From Tsukamurella ocularis (GTDB lineage: Bacteria; Actinomycetota; Actinomycetes; Mycobacteriales; Mycobacteriaceae): a stretch of DNA of 64,000 nucleotides. The stretch is from positions 620,001-684,000 of the forward strand of contig NZ_JANUCJ010000001.1 in NCBI RefSeq assembly GCF_024807615.1, in the 5' to 3' direction. The notes beneath the pieces were generated by a model that was not told where the DNA came from, made no database searches, and saw nothing but the letters and a program-made list of their open reading frames with translations. How positions within the stretch are numbered: position 1 is the stretch's first letter; the number at the start of each line of letters is the position of its first letter. The position numbers and the translations under genes are program-made. Below are positions 8,613 through 19,799 of this stretch, in pieces.

Positions 8613-10244
8613 TTACTCCTTTGTGGTGTTCGCGTAGTCGGCCTCGCCGTTCCACGTCAGCGAAGACTGCACGCCCTCACCGCGGGCTCCGACCGCGAAG
8701 TAGTCCCACAGGGGCACGACGGGCAGGTCACGCAGAAGGATCTGCTGCGCTTCGTTGGCAAGCCTGTTCGAAGCGGCCGGATCGATCACCTGCTCCGCAG
8801 CACGGATCTTCGCGTCGTACTCCGGGTTGTCGTACACCGGATCGTTCGAACTTCCCGTGCTCAGATACTGCGGGCCGAGGAAGTTGAGCAACGACGGGTA
8901 GTCCGCCTGCCAGCCCGTACGCGCAGCGGACGTGAGAGACCTCGCAGTGACCTCGGTCCGGATCTGCTTGAACGTGGCGTAGGGCTTGCCGATGGCCTCG
9001 ATACCGAGGGTGTTCTTGATCTGGTTGGTCACCGCCTCGACCCACGTCTGATGACCGCCGTCAGTGTTGTAGGCGATCGGCAACGTCCCGCTCCAGGGCC
9101 GGATGGTGTTCGCCTGCGCCCAGAGTTGCTTCGCCTTCTCAGGGTTGTACTTCACGGTGTCGTTGCCCGGGATGTTCGGGTCCCACCCGGGGATCGACCG
9201 TGCGGTGAACTCCAGGGCCGGTTTACGCGAACCGAAGAACACCTTGTCGATGATCAGTTGTCGGTCGATCGACATCGAGATCGCCTGGCGTCGGAGCCGA
9301 CCCTCCTCGTCGTTCCTGAAGTGATCGAGGTACTCGGGGATGGAGAAGGCTTGGGTCTGTGCCGTGGACCGCTCCATGGCGCGGTTCCCGAGGACCTTCT
9401 TGTAGGAGCGTTGCGCGCTGGGCGGCAGGATCTCCATCACGTCGAGGTTGCCCGACTCGAGGTCGGCGTACGCCGCGTCCTGGGTTGCGTACAGGACGAA
9501 CGACAGTCCGCCGTTCTTCGGCTTCTCGCCCTTGTAGTCATCGTTGCGGACGAAGTCCGCCTGAACGTTGTGCCGCCACTGGGTCATCTTGTACTGACCG
9601 TTGCCGATCGGGCTCTGACCGAATTTGTCCTTGCCCTCGGTGAAGAAGACGTCGGGAAGGGGCATGAAGGGGTAGTGCCCCAGGCTCAGTTTGAAGTCGA
9701 TGTTCGGCTCCGTCAGGTCGACCGTGAAGGTGTAATCGTCGATCACCTTCAGACCGCGCATATCCTCGACGGTGGAGCCCTTCTTGGCCACGTCCTCGAA
9801 ACCGTCGATGGCGGCAAAGAAGTCCTGCTGCTTCTGCAGGTTCTTGACGTTGGCACCGAAGTTCCAGGCGCGCACGTAGTTCGACGCCTTCACCGGCGTT
9901 CCGTCGGTGAACTTCCAGTCACGCTTGAGTTTGACGGTGAAGTGCTTGTTGTCCGTCGTGTCGACCGACTCTGCATTCGCCAGCTGCGCGGTGCCGTCGG
10001 CCTGATACTCGTACAGCCCGGTGAAGAGCGCACGCAGCATGCGCCCGCCCATCTGCTCGTTCGTGTCCGTGGGGACCAGCCCGTTCTGAGGCTCACCGGC
10101 GAACGCGCGGATCACCGCGTCCGGCCCCGTCTTGTTGACGGTTCGCGCGCCGTCCATGCTGCACCCGGACACCGCCAGGCTCGCGGCGACCGTCGCCGCG
10201 AGGATCGCCCGCGTCGTCGACCACCGCTTACTTCGTATTCTCAC
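8613..10244 (-). CDS. dppA: Dipeptide-binding lipoprotein DppA
   Basis: 543-residue solute-binding protein of the SBP_bac_5 family. The N-terminus has a basic region, a hydrophobic core and a lipobox AVSGC, so the mature protein should be anchored to the membrane by a lipidated Cys near residue 28. Family segments include VKLKRDWKFTDGTPVKASN and the C-terminal VVPLWDYFAVGARG. It delivers peptides (in mycobacteria, heme has also been proposed) to the DppBC channel. The GTG start has a GGAGGT ribosome binding site, and the gene leads the dpp operon, divergent from acs. Confidence 0.92.
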   Translation of the reverse strand: MRIRSKRWSTTRAILAATVAASLAVSGCSMDGARTVNKTGPDAVIRAFAGEPQNGLVPTDTNEQMGGRMLRALFTGLYEYQADGTAQLANAESVDTTDNKHFTVKLKRDWKFTDGTPVKASNYVRAWNFGANVKNLQKQQDFFAAIDGFEDVAKKGSTVEDMRGLKVIDDYTFTVDLTEPNIDFKLSLGHYPFMPLPDVFFTEGKDKFGQSPIGNGQYKMTQWRHNVQADFVRNDDYKGEKPKNGGLSFVLYATQDAAYADLESGNLDVMEILPPSAQRSYKKVLGNRAMERSTAQTQAFSIPEYLDHFRNDEEGRLRRQAISMSIDRQLIIDKVFFGSRKPALEFTARSIPGWDPNIPGNDTVKYNPEKAKQLWAQANTIRPWSGTLPIAYNTDGGHQTWVEAVTNQIKNTLGIEAIGKPYATFKQIRTEVTARSLTSAARTGWQADYPSLLNFLGPQYLSTGSSNDPVYDNPEYDAKIRAAEQVIDPAASNRLANEAQQILLRDLPVVPLWDYFAVGARGEGVQSSLTWNGEADYANTTKE

Positions 10245-10456
10245 AACTACCTCCGCCGGAGTTGGCCAGTTCAGTGCTCAGCACTTTAAGCGCACCTCAG
10301 TACTCTGTCCCGGCAATGCGCGCCGCCGGGCCCGCTCGCGGCGAGTCCGGCCCGAACATCGTCGCCTCGGGGTATAAGCGGAGGGCAACCCCGTGCAACC
10401 CCGCTGCGCCACGCCCCAGATTCGGGAAAGCTCTGTTCGGGTCGTGGCGGGATCCC

Positions 10457-10462
10457 TACGAT
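10457..10462 (+). promoter_or_regulatory. -10 element of leaderless acs mRNA
   Basis: TACGAT ends six bases before the acs ATG and there is no ribosome binding site, so the mRNA is probably leaderless. Further upstream, a 13-base dyad AGTGCT-C-AGCACT (10273-10285) lies nearer the dppA start. Confidence 0.45.
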
Positions 10463-10468
10463 TGACCC

Positions 10469-12415
<1,947 letters not shown>

Positions 12416-12450
12416 CAGCCGACTGACGAGGGCGGTAACGTCCGGTAGCT

Positions 12451-13302
12451 GTGTCGTCGACCACCGCGGCCGCAGTTCCCGGGCGTGCCGCCCTCCTCGC
12501 CGTTCTCCGCCCCTACGTCCGCCTGACCGTGGCCGGATTCCGCCAGCAGTCCACGTATCTGGGCGCGGCGGCCGCCGGCGTGTTCACCAACGCCGTCTTC
12601 GGCTTCGTCAAGATGGCGATCCTGCTCGCGACGCTCGCCGGCGCTGGCGGCGTCGCGGGCGGGTACACGCCGGAGCTGATGGTCAGCTACATCTTCCTGT
12701 CGCAGGGCATGCTCACGGCGATCGGCGCCTTCGGCGGCGACGGGTCCCTCGCCGAGCGGATCCGCACCGGCGACATCGCCGTCGACTTCCTCCGACCGCT
12801 CAATGTGCAGTTCGCCACGCTGGCGACCGTGCTCGGCGGCGCGGTCTACTCCCTGATCCCGCGGGCCCTGCCCCTCGCGGCGATCGGTGTCGCGACCTCG
12901 ATGATGGCGTGGGCGAGCGAGTCCGCCGCCTACCCGCTCGCCGCCGTCAGCGTCGTGCTGTCGATCGCCCTGGCACAGGCGCTGCTCTACTGCGTGCAGA
13001 TCCTCGGCTTCTGGGTCGTGGACACGCGCGGCATCCAGATGTTCTACGTCGTCGCGGGCACGTTCCTCATGGGCATGTTCGTGCCGGTGGGCCTGTTTCC
13101 CGGCTGGCTGGCCCGGATCGCTGAGTTCACGCCGTTCGGGTGGATCCTCATGCCGCCGTGCGACATCCTGTCCGGGCGCATCGACGCCGCGGCGGGCCTG
13201 ACCGCCGTGGGGATCCAGGCGGGGTGGACGGTCGCGGTGCTCGCAGTGGGCGGACTGCTCACGGCGGCGGGCCGCCGCCGTCTGGAGGTGCAGGGTGGCT
13301 GA
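12451..13302 (+). CDS. ABC-2 family exporter permease (first subunit)
   Basis: 283 residues with about six membrane segments, starting at a GTG. The pattern resembles the COG4587-type permease of a two-permease ABC exporter, in which two different six-helix proteins combine with one ATPase. Its end overlaps the next permease by eight bases. The substrate cannot be read from the sequence; relatives include viologen and drug exporters. The three-gene unit sits between acs and later core genes and has no counterpart at this position in M. tuberculosis, so it is probably an insertion relative to that genome. Confidence 0.82.
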   Translation: MSSTTAAAVPGRAALLAVLRPYVRLTVAGFRQQSTYLGAAAAGVFTNAVFGFVKMAILLATLAGAGGVAGGYTPELMVSYIFLSQGMLTAIGAFGGDGSLAERIRTGDIAVDFLRPLNVQFATLATVLGGAVYSLIPRALPLAAIGVATSMMAWASESAAYPLAAVSVVLSIALAQALLYCVQILGFWVVDTRGIQMFYVVAGTFLMGMFVPVGLFPGWLARIAEFTPFGWILMPPCDILSGRIDAAAGLTAVGIQAGWTVAVLAVGGLLTAAGRRRLEVQGG

Positions 13303-14122
13303 CACCGCCGCCCAAACCCGTCCCGGCCCGCTCGCGCCGTACCGCGCGGTGCTGAGCTCGCGCGTGCAGGCGCAGGTGAGCTACCGCGCTTCACTCGCGA
13401 TGGACCTGTTCGCGGCGCTGCTGCTCGGCCTCGTCGAGCTCGCCGAGGTGTGGCTACTGTTCCACAACGCGAAGATCATCGGCGGCCTCACCTTCTCCGC
13501 GGTGCTTCTGGTCTTCGCGCTCGCCGATCTCTCCTTCTGCGCGGCGGACATCCTCTTCGGACACCTGGACAAGCTGCCCCGGTACGTGCGGGCCGGGACC
13601 ATCGACGTCTTCTATCTGCGCCCGCAGCCGATCCTGCTGCAGCTCATGACCAGTGACATCCGCATCCACCGGCTCACCCGGCCCGCGGTCAGCCTGTTCG
13701 CGCTCGGCTACGCGCTCACGCACAACGCGATCGCCTGGGGCCCGGGCACCGTCGGCATGCTCGCCCTGGCCCTGATCTGCGGGCCGATCATCTACTCGGC
13801 GGTCTTCGTGATCGCCGCGGGGCTCCAGTTCGTGCTCGTCAACGGAGCGGAGTTCACCAGCTCCTTCGTCTACGGCGGTCGCTACGCCGCCTCGCAGCCG
13901 GCGTCGGTCTGGCCGGGCGCGATCAAGGTGACCTTCGGATTCGTCCTGCCGCTCGCCTTCACCGGCTACCTTCCGGCCCTGTACATTCTGGGTCTGCCCG
14001 GCGACGGCATCTTCCGGCCGGAGCTGGCGTGGGCGCTGCCACTGGCCACCGCGTGGGTGGTGTTCCTGGCCGGCGCGACGTGGCGCTGGGGACTGCGGCA
14101 CTACCGGGGAGCGGGCGGATGA
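13295..14122 (+). CDS. ABC-2 family exporter permease (second subunit)
   Basis: 275 residues, about six hydrophobic segments, COG3694-like. It begins inside the preceding permease gene and its TGA overlaps the ATG of the ATPase gene, so all three subunits are made from one coupled message. The N-terminal region up to residue 35 is cytosolic, with ALLLGLVELAEVWLLFHNAK near the first helix. Together with the previous protein it should form the heterodimeric membrane part of the exporter. Confidence 0.82.
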   Translation: MADTAAQTRPGPLAPYRAVLSSRVQAQVSYRASLAMDLFAALLLGLVELAEVWLLFHNAKIIGGLTFSAVLLVFALADLSFCAADILFGHLDKLPRYVRAGTIDVFYLRPQPILLQLMTSDIRIHRLTRPAVSLFALGYALTHNAIAWGPGTVGMLALALICGPIIYSAVFVIAAGLQFVLVNGAEFTSSFVYGGRYAASQPASVWPGAIKVTFGFVLPLAFTGYLPALYILGLPGDGIFRPELAWALPLATAWVVFLAGATWRWGLRHYRGAGG

Positions 14123-15078
14123 CCGAGCACATCATCGAGACGCGCGGCCTGACGCGCACCTTCGTCAAGCGGGGCTGGAACGGCCGTACCAGGACCGTCA
14201 CGACCGCCGTCGACCACCTGGACCTGCGGATCGCGCCGGGCGAGTCCGTCGGCTACATCGGCGCGAACGGCGCCGGGAAGTCGACCACGATCAAGATGCT
14301 CATGGGCATCCTGGTGCCCACGTCGGGGACGGTGCGCACCGTCGGGCTCGATCCCCTGGCCCGGCGGCGCGACGTGGCCAGGCGCGTGGGCGTCGTCTTC
14401 GGGCAGCGCTCGCAACTGTGGTGGGACCTGCCCACCGGCAGGTCGCTGGAGATCCTGGCCGCCGTACACCGCCTGCCCGACGCGGTGGCGAAGGAGCGCT
14501 CGGACCGGCTGATCGGGCAGCTGGAGCTGGGCGCGTACCTCGACCGGCCGGTGCGCCAGCTCAGCCTGGGCGAGCGGATGCGGGCCGAAGTCGCCGCGTC
14601 GCTGATCCATTCGCCGGAGCTGCTGATCCTCGACGAGCCCACGATCGGCCTCGACGTGCTCAGCAAGCAGCGGCTGCGCGAGTTCCTCATCGCCGAGCGC
14701 GCCGAGCGCGGCCTCACGCTGCTGCTCACCACGCACGACATGGGCGATGTGGAGCGGCTGTGCGAGCGCATCCTCGTCGTCGACCACGGGCGCACCGCCT
14801 TCGACGGCACGCTCGACGGGCTGGTCGGCACCGTCGGCGCGGCGCGCGTGCTCGTGCTCGACCTGGACCGGCCCACACCGGATCTCGAGGTCGACGGTGC
14901 GCGGCACCTCGCCAGCGAGGGCGGAGGCCTGCGCCAGCGGCTGGAGCTGAGCGCGCCGCTGCCCCAGGTGCTCGCGGCCGTCGCCGAGCGGGCGACGGTG
15001 CGCGACCTCACGGTCGACGAGCCCGACATCGAGGACGTCGTGCGGCGGCTCTACGAGCGCTCGCGCCCGAACACCTGA
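14119..15078 (+). CDS. ABC transporter ATP-binding protein
   Basis: 319 residues. Walker A is GANGAGKSTTIKML near residue 55, the Q-loop region is VVFGQRSQLWWDLP, the signature is QLSLGERMRAEVAASL, and Walker B is LLILDEPTIGLDV. The FGQ...LWWDLP stretch is typical of ATPases paired with COG4587/COG3694 permeases. The start was set at 14119, where ATGA overlaps the upstream stop, rather than at a longer upstream start. The C-terminal part beyond residue 235 is a short accessory domain. Its last 28 bases overlap the convergent SnoaL-like gene. Confidence 0.88.
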   Translation: MTEHIIETRGLTRTFVKRGWNGRTRTVTTAVDHLDLRIAPGESVGYIGANGAGKSTTIKMLMGILVPTSGTVRTVGLDPLARRRDVARRVGVVFGQRSQLWWDLPTGRSLEILAAVHRLPDAVAKERSDRLIGQLELGAYLDRPVRQLSLGERMRAEVAASLIHSPELLILDEPTIGLDVLSKQRLREFLIAERAERGLTLLLTTHDMGDVERLCERILVVDHGRTAFDGTLDGLVGTVGAARVLVLDLDRPTPDLEVDGARHLASEGGGLRQRLELSAPLPQVLAAVAERATVRDLTVDEPDIEDVVRRLYERSRPNT

Positions 15079-15575
15079 GCCCGCAGCGCGTCGACCGGAT
15101 CGCGACCGCCGCGCGCGGGCGGCGGACCGGCCTCGGGGACGCCGAGCGGCCCCGTCAGGTCCTTCTCCCATCGCGTCCAGTCGGTGACCGCCCAGCGCTC
15201 GGCGATCGCCCACCGCCCGTCCCGGCGCTCGAACCGGTCGACGTAGCGCAGTCCCAGCGTCAGATAGGCCTGCAGCTCGGCGTCCGGCGCGGACCAGTGC
15301 GTTGCGGTGCAGTAGGTCTCGACCACCGCGACGTCGCCCGCGATCTCGGACAGGTGGTTGCCGATCTGGTGGTGTGTGCCGCCGAGCGACTCCAGCTGCC
15401 CGCGCACCCAGGGCACGTACTCCTCGACGGGGCCGTCGAAGCCGGTGTGGTGATCGACGGCGCCCGGGTGATAGCAGGCGCGCACCACCTCCCGATCGAG
15501 GCGATCGATGCCGCGGCAGTACCGCAGCACCACGTCCTCGATCTCGCGCCGGGCCAGGAGTTCGTCGACCGTCAT
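15051..15575 (-). CDS. SnoaL-like / NTF2-fold protein
   Basis: 174 residues of the SnoaL_4/NTF2-like fold. The start MTVDELLARREIEDVVLRYC and the following RGIDRLDREVVRACYHPGAV are characteristic. The family includes ring-hydroxylating dioxygenase small-subunit-like proteins and dehydratases, with a pocket lined by His and Tyr. Possible pocket residues are seen in AVDHHTGFDG. No partner gene suggests a pathway. The gene stands alone, convergent with and overlapping the ABC ATPase, and divergent from mug with 57 bases between. Confidence 0.75.
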   Translation of the reverse strand: MTVDELLARREIEDVVLRYCRGIDRLDREVVRACYHPGAVDHHTGFDGPVEEYVPWVRGQLESLGGTHHQIGNHLSEIAGDVAVVETYCTATHWSAPDAELQAYLTLGLRYVDRFERRDGRWAIAERWAVTDWTRWEKDLTGPLGVPEAGPPPARGGRDPVDALRAQVFGRERS

Positions 15576-15632
15576 GGCGACAGTGGACCACGGGAGGTGG
15601 ACCACGCGGGCACGAACCGGTAGGCAGTATCC

Positions 15633-16232
15633 ATGGGTTTCACCCGCGAGCAGCTGCTCGCCTACTCGGATACGACGGTGCCCGACCTCATCGGTCCCGG
15701 CTGCCGGCTGCTGTTCTCCGGCATCAACCCCGGGCTGTGGACCGCGGCGACGGGCGCGCACTTCGCCCGGCCGGGCAACCGCTTCTACCCGGCGCTGTAC
15801 GAGGCGGGCATCGTCGACCACGTCATCGACGCCGCCGACGGGATGAGCTTCGCCGACCGGAACGCGCTGGTGGACGCCGGGATCGGCATCACCAACGTCG
15901 CGCCGCGGGCGACGGCGAAGGCGAGCGAGCTGACCGCGGAGGAGCTCCGGGAGGGCGGCGAGGCACTGGTCGAGCGGGTGCTCCAGGTGGCGCCGCGCAT
16001 CCTCGCGGTCCTCGGGATCACCGCCTACCGCACCGCTTTCCACGAGCCGAAGGCCGTGCCGGGACCGCAGGACCGCACCATCGGCGCAACGGAGGTGTGG
16101 GTGCTACCGAACCCGAGCGGGCTCAACGCCCACGAGACCGTGCCGACGCTCGCGGCGGCGTACCGTCGGGCCGCCGAGGCGGCAGGGATCACCCTCGCTG
16201 CACCGCGTCCGCCCGGACCTGCACCAGCGTGA
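15633..16232 (+). CDS. mug: G/U mismatch-specific DNA glycosylase
   Basis: 199 residues of the uracil-DNA glycosylase superfamily, Mug/TDG branch. The catalytic motif 1 reads LLFSGINPGLW with the Asn typical of Mug, and motif 2 reads VLPNPSGLNAH. It excises uracil or ethenocytosine from mismatches in the first step of base excision repair. The last 44 bases overlap the convergent panE-like gene. Confidence 0.9.
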   Translation: MGFTREQLLAYSDTTVPDLIGPGCRLLFSGINPGLWTAATGAHFARPGNRFYPALYEAGIVDHVIDAADGMSFADRNALVDAGIGITNVAPRATAKASELTAEELREGGEALVERVLQVAPRILAVLGITAYRTAFHEPKAVPGPQDRTIGATEVWVLPNPSGLNAHETVPTLAAAYRRAAEAAGITLAAPRPPGPAPA

Positions 16233-17085
16233 GGTCCAACAGCGGCGTCGCCACGCCCAGCTCGCGGGCGCGCGCCGCGAGGTCGCCGAGGATGTGCCCG
16301 GCTTCGTTCGGCAGGCCGGCTAGCAGGTCCCGGTAGAGCGAGGAGGTCATCGCCGACTCCGGATCCAGCAGCGTCGCAGCGGTCCGCTCGTGGGATTCCG
16401 CGGGCACGGGGTGGCCGGCGGCGGCCGCAACGGCCTCGGTCTCCGCGATGATCGCCCGCACGTGCGGCCCGCCGCCCGCGGCGATGACCGGCCCGACGGG
16501 GCTGCGGAACAGGCAGCAGAGGATGCCCGTGGCCGCGATGAACGCCCACTTCGCCCATAGCGCGCCGGTGACGTCGTCGCTCACCGCGAGCCGGATGCCG
16601 GGCACGTCGAGCGCCCGGGCGACGTCGGGCGCACCGTCGCCGATGGTGAGGGCGGACCAGTCGGTCATCTGGACCACCGCCCCGTCGTCCAGCGTGGCGA
16701 CGATCATCGCGAGCGCGCCCAGCACTCGCGGCCCGAACGCGGCCTCGAGCCGGCCCAGGTGCGCCATCCCGTTGAGGATCGGCAGGACGATGGTGCCCTC
16801 CCCCACCGCTGGGCGCAGGTCGGCGATCGCGGCGTCGAGCGCCGGCGCCTTGACCGTGAGGATCACCAGGTCGAAGTCCTGCGGCGCGGCCGCGAGCTCG
16901 TCGGCCGTGAGCACCGCGATGTCGAGCGTGCGGGTGCCCTCCGGATCGGTGAACCGCAGCCCGTCGCGGCGCAGTACCGCGGCCCGGGCCGGCCGGACCA
17001 GGAAGGTCACGTCCCGGCCCGCCTCGATCAGGCGGGAGCCGAACGCCCCGCCCGTCGCGCCCGCACCCACGATGAGGATCCGCAC
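16189..17085 (-). CDS. Ketopantoate reductase family protein (PanE/ApbA)
   Basis: 298 residues. The N-terminal NAD(P)-binding motif is MRILIVGAGATGGAFGSRL. A catalytic-type Lys occurs in LTVKAPALD near residue 78, and the C-terminal helical domain contains the family's Ser/Glu region. Canonical PanE reduces ketopantoate to pantoate for coenzyme A synthesis, but this family also contains reductases for other 2-oxo acids. It follows an MHS-type transporter with only three bases between, which favours a role in the catabolism or modification of an imported carboxylate over housekeeping pantothenate synthesis. Confidence 0.78.
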   Translation of the reverse strand: MRILIVGAGATGGAFGSRLIEAGRDVTFLVRPARAAVLRRDGLRFTDPEGTRTLDIAVLTADELAAAPQDFDLVILTVKAPALDAAIADLRPAVGEGTIVLPILNGMAHLGRLEAAFGPRVLGALAMIVATLDDGAVVQMTDWSALTIGDGAPDVARALDVPGIRLAVSDDVTGALWAKWAFIAATGILCCLFRSPVGPVIAAGGGPHVRAIIAETEAVAAAAGHPVPAESHERTAATLLDPESAMTSSLYRDLLAGLPNEAGHILGDLAARARELGVATPLLDLTLVQVRADAVQRG

Positions 17086-17088
17086 GAG

Positions 17089-18408
17089 CTACACCTCGTC
17101 GAGTTCCACGTCGCGCGTCTCGTGCATCACGAGGAGGGCAATCAGCGTGGCGCCGCCCGCGAGCGCGAGGTAGACGCCCACCCAGCCGACGCCGTACGAG
17201 CTGACCAGCCAGGTGGCGATGAACGGCGCGATGGCGGCGCCGAGGATCGACGCGAAGTTGTACGAGATGCCGCTGCCCGTGTAGCGGACGTTGGTGGCGA
17301 AGAGCTCCGGGAGGACGGCGCTCATCGGGCCGAAGGTGAGACCCATGAGTGTGAGGCCCGCGATGAGGACGGCGAGCATCGTGCCCTGCGTGGTGGTCGA
17401 CGGGTCGAGGATCCACTGGAAGGACAGGCCGTAGAGGATGATCGCGATCGTCACGCCGATGAGCAGCTTGCGGCGGCCGACGCGGTCGGCGAAGTAGCCG
17501 GATACCGCCACGAAGACAGCGAAAAAGAGCACCGCAATGAGTTGCATCTCGAGGAAGTCGATGTACGAGATGCCGAGCTTGATGCCCGACTTGTCGACCA
17601 CCTTGCCCGTGCCGTAGGAAACGATCCACGTGGTGACCAGGTAGAACAGCGTGTAGGTGGCGACCATGACGAAGGTGCCGATGATGAGCGGCCGCCACGC
17701 GGTGCGGAGCACCTCGCCGAGCGGCGTCTTGACCTTCTTGCCATCCTTGACGGCCTTCGCGAAGACCGGCGTCTCGGTCAGCTTGAGACGGACGTACAGA
17801 CCCACGATCACCATGACGGCCGAGGCGAGGAACGGGATGCGCCAGCCCCAGGTCATGAACGCGTGGTTCGAGGTGGACGTCTTCGAGTCGAACTCCATCA
17901 GCTGCATGATCACCAGGAAGGTGCCGTTGGCCAGGAAGAAGCCGAACGGCGCGCCCAGCTGCGGCCACATCGCCGCCCAGGCGCGCTTACCCGGCGCGGC
18001 GGTCTCTGTCGCCAGCAGCGCCGCGCCCGACCACTCGCCGCCCAGGCCCAGGCCCTGCGCGAAGCGCATCAGTGCGAGCAGCGCCGGGGCCCAGTAGCCG
18101 ACCTGATCGAAGGTGGGGAGCACGCCGATGAGGAAGGTCGCGACGCCCATCGTGAGCAGCGAACCCACGAGGGTCGCCTTGCGGCCCACCCGGTCGCCGA
18201 AGTGGCCGAACAGGATCGAGCCGAGGGGTCGCGCCGCGAAGGCGAGGCCGAAGGTCGCGAACGAGGCGAGCAGCGCCGCCGTGTCGTCCCCCTTGGGGAA
18301 GAACAGGGTGGGGAAGACCAGCACTGCTGCGGTCGCGTAGATGTAGAAGTCGAAGAACTCGATGGTGGTACCCACCATGGAGGCGACGACGATTCGCCTG
18401 CGATTCAT
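17089..18408 (-). CDS. MFS transporter, metabolite:H+ symporter (MHS) type
   Basis: 439 residues, twelve predicted membrane segments. The N-terminus VASMVGTTIEFFDFYIYATA is the hallmark of the MHS subfamily (ProP, ShiA, KgtP relatives). The loop between helices 2 and 3 holds GHFGDRVGRKATL. The family imports organic acids, osmolytes or shikimate with protons. The gene precedes the panE-like reductase in one operon and is divergent from nhaA, with a 16-base palindrome in the gap that may control one or both. Confidence 0.88.
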   Translation of the reverse strand: MNRRRIVVASMVGTTIEFFDFYIYATAAVLVFPTLFFPKGDDTAALLASFATFGLAFAARPLGSILFGHFGDRVGRKATLVGSLLTMGVATFLIGVLPTFDQVGYWAPALLALMRFAQGLGLGGEWSGAALLATETAAPGKRAWAAMWPQLGAPFGFFLANGTFLVIMQLMEFDSKTSTSNHAFMTWGWRIPFLASAVMVIVGLYVRLKLTETPVFAKAVKDGKKVKTPLGEVLRTAWRPLIIGTFVMVATYTLFYLVTTWIVSYGTGKVVDKSGIKLGISYIDFLEMQLIAVLFFAVFVAVSGYFADRVGRRKLLIGVTIAIILYGLSFQWILDPSTTTQGTMLAVLIAGLTLMGLTFGPMSAVLPELFATNVRYTGSGISYNFASILGAAIAPFIATWLVSSYGVGWVGVYLALAGGATLIALLVMHETRDVELDEV

Positions 18409-18445
18409 TGGCCAGAGATTACGCGGAGCGGCACCGGCCGGATGC

Positions 18446-18461
18446 GGTGACCCGGGTCACC
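18446..18461. promoter_or_regulatory. 16-base perfect palindrome between MFS and nhaA
   Basis: GGTGACCCGGGTCACC is a perfect dyad between divergent genes. TACGGT (18476-18481), six bases before the nhaA ATG, is a likely -10 of a leaderless nhaA mRNA, placing the dyad near its -35. No regulator gene is adjacent. Confidence 0.45.
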
Positions 18462-18487
18462 CTCGCCACCTGCGGTACGGTCGACCG

Positions 18488-19702
18488 ATGAACGACGCAC
18501 CGCCCCGGTTCCGGGCCTCACGGGCGTTGATCCGCTTCCTGCGCACCGAGACCGTCGGCGGCACAGCCCTTCTCGTTGCGGCGGCGATCGCGCTTCTGTG
18601 GGCCAACTCGTCCTGGTCGGAAGGCTACGCCCACCTCGCCGAGATCAAGATCGGCAGCGACGACTGGACGATCTTCGGACAGTCCCTTCACCTCCGGCTG
18701 ACGCTGGCCGACTGGGCCAAGGACGGGCTGCTCGCGATCTTCTTCTTCGTCGCCGGCCTGGAGCTCAAACGCGAACTCGTCGTCGGCGAGCTGTCGACCG
18801 TGCGCGGCGCCGCCCTGCCGGTGTTGTGCGCGGTCGGCGGCGTGGTGGTGCCCGCGATCATCGCGTTCGGCATCGCCCGCGACAACCCGTACATCGGCAG
18901 TGCCTGGGCCGTGCCCATCGCCACCGACATCGCCTTCGCCCTCGGCATCCTGTCGCTCATCGGCTCCCGCCTCCCGTCGGGGGCGCGGGTCTTCCTGCTC
19001 GGCCTGGCGGTGGTCGACGACCTCATCGCCATCGCGGTGATCGCCGTGCTCTTCGCAGGCGACCTCAAGGTCGGGTGGCTGGCCGTCGCCGCCGTCGGCA
19101 GCGCGCTCTACTGGTTCGGGCAGCACCGTCGGATCACCACGCCCCTCTACTACGTGCCCATCGCGATCGTCGTGTGGGTCGCCATGCTCCAGTCGGGCGT
19201 GCACGCGACGATCGCGGGCGTCGCGCTGGGCCTGCTGACCCGCGTGAAGCCGGACCGGGGCGAGCACGAGTCGCCCGCGGAACGACTCGAGCACCGGATC
19301 CAGCCGGTCTCGGCCCTGTTCTGCGTGCCGGTGTTCGCCTTCTTCGCCTCCGGCGTCGCCGTGAACGGCGAGGTCTTCCGCGAGCTGTTCACCGACGAGC
19401 TGGCGTTGGGCATCATGATCGGCCTGTTCTTCGGCAAGATCATCGGCATCTCGGGCGCCAGCGTGATCGCGGTCAAGCTGCGACTGGCGGAGCGCCCCGA
19501 GGGCCTCGACAACCGGGACATCCTGGCGCTCAGCGTGCTCGGCGCGATCGGCTTCACGGTAAGCCTCCTCGTCGCGGAGCTCGCGCTGCCCGAGGGCGAG
19601 GCCGATCTCGCCAAGGCGGCGGTCCTGCTCACGTCGGTCGCGGCGTCGGTGATCGGGGCGTTGTTGCTCATGCGGCGTGGGAGGGTGCACGAGGCCAGGT
19701 GA
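18488..19702 (+). CDS. nhaA: Na+/H+ antiporter NhaA
   Basis: 404 residues, about twelve membrane helices. The core contains the paired transport aspartates in VAVVDDLIAIAVIAVLF near residue 175 and the unwound-helix region AVPIATDIAFALGILSL near residue 140. It exports Na+ in exchange for protons and matters for alkaline and salt tolerance. The ATG at 18488 was chosen over longer upstream frames because the family begins with the FLRTETVGGTALL helix shortly after it. It is a single-gene unit with an apparently leaderless promoter. Confidence 0.92.
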   Translation: MNDAPPRFRASRALIRFLRTETVGGTALLVAAAIALLWANSSWSEGYAHLAEIKIGSDDWTIFGQSLHLRLTLADWAKDGLLAIFFFVAGLELKRELVVGELSTVRGAALPVLCAVGGVVVPAIIAFGIARDNPYIGSAWAVPIATDIAFALGILSLIGSRLPSGARVFLLGLAVVDDLIAIAVIAVLFAGDLKVGWLAVAAVGSALYWFGQHRRITTPLYYVPIAIVVWVAMLQSGVHATIAGVALGLLTRVKPDRGEHESPAERLEHRIQPVSALFCVPVFAFFASGVAVNGEVFRELFTDELALGIMIGLFFGKIIGISGASVIAVKLRLAERPEGLDNRDILALSVLGAIGFTVSLLVAELALPEGEADLAKAAVLLTSVAASVIGALLLMRRGRVHEAR

Positions 19703-19799
19703 CTGGCCGTGCGCGCGGCGCAGAGGTCGACACGTCGTGGTCGCGCGGACACGCCGGGGTGACCTCTGGCACGATGACTGATAACTAGAGGAGGACCAA

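Noticed and set aside
10273-10285. AGTGCT-C-AGCACT dyad between dppA and acs as an operator
   Set aside because: It resembles no known acetate regulator site and lies far from the predicted acs -10, so it is mentioned only in passing.
8085-10289. 734-codon open frame on the plus strand over dppA/dppB
   Set aside because: A shadow caused by GC-biased codons on the opposite strand; its product is Arg/Asp/Val-rich without any domain, while the minus-strand genes are clear.
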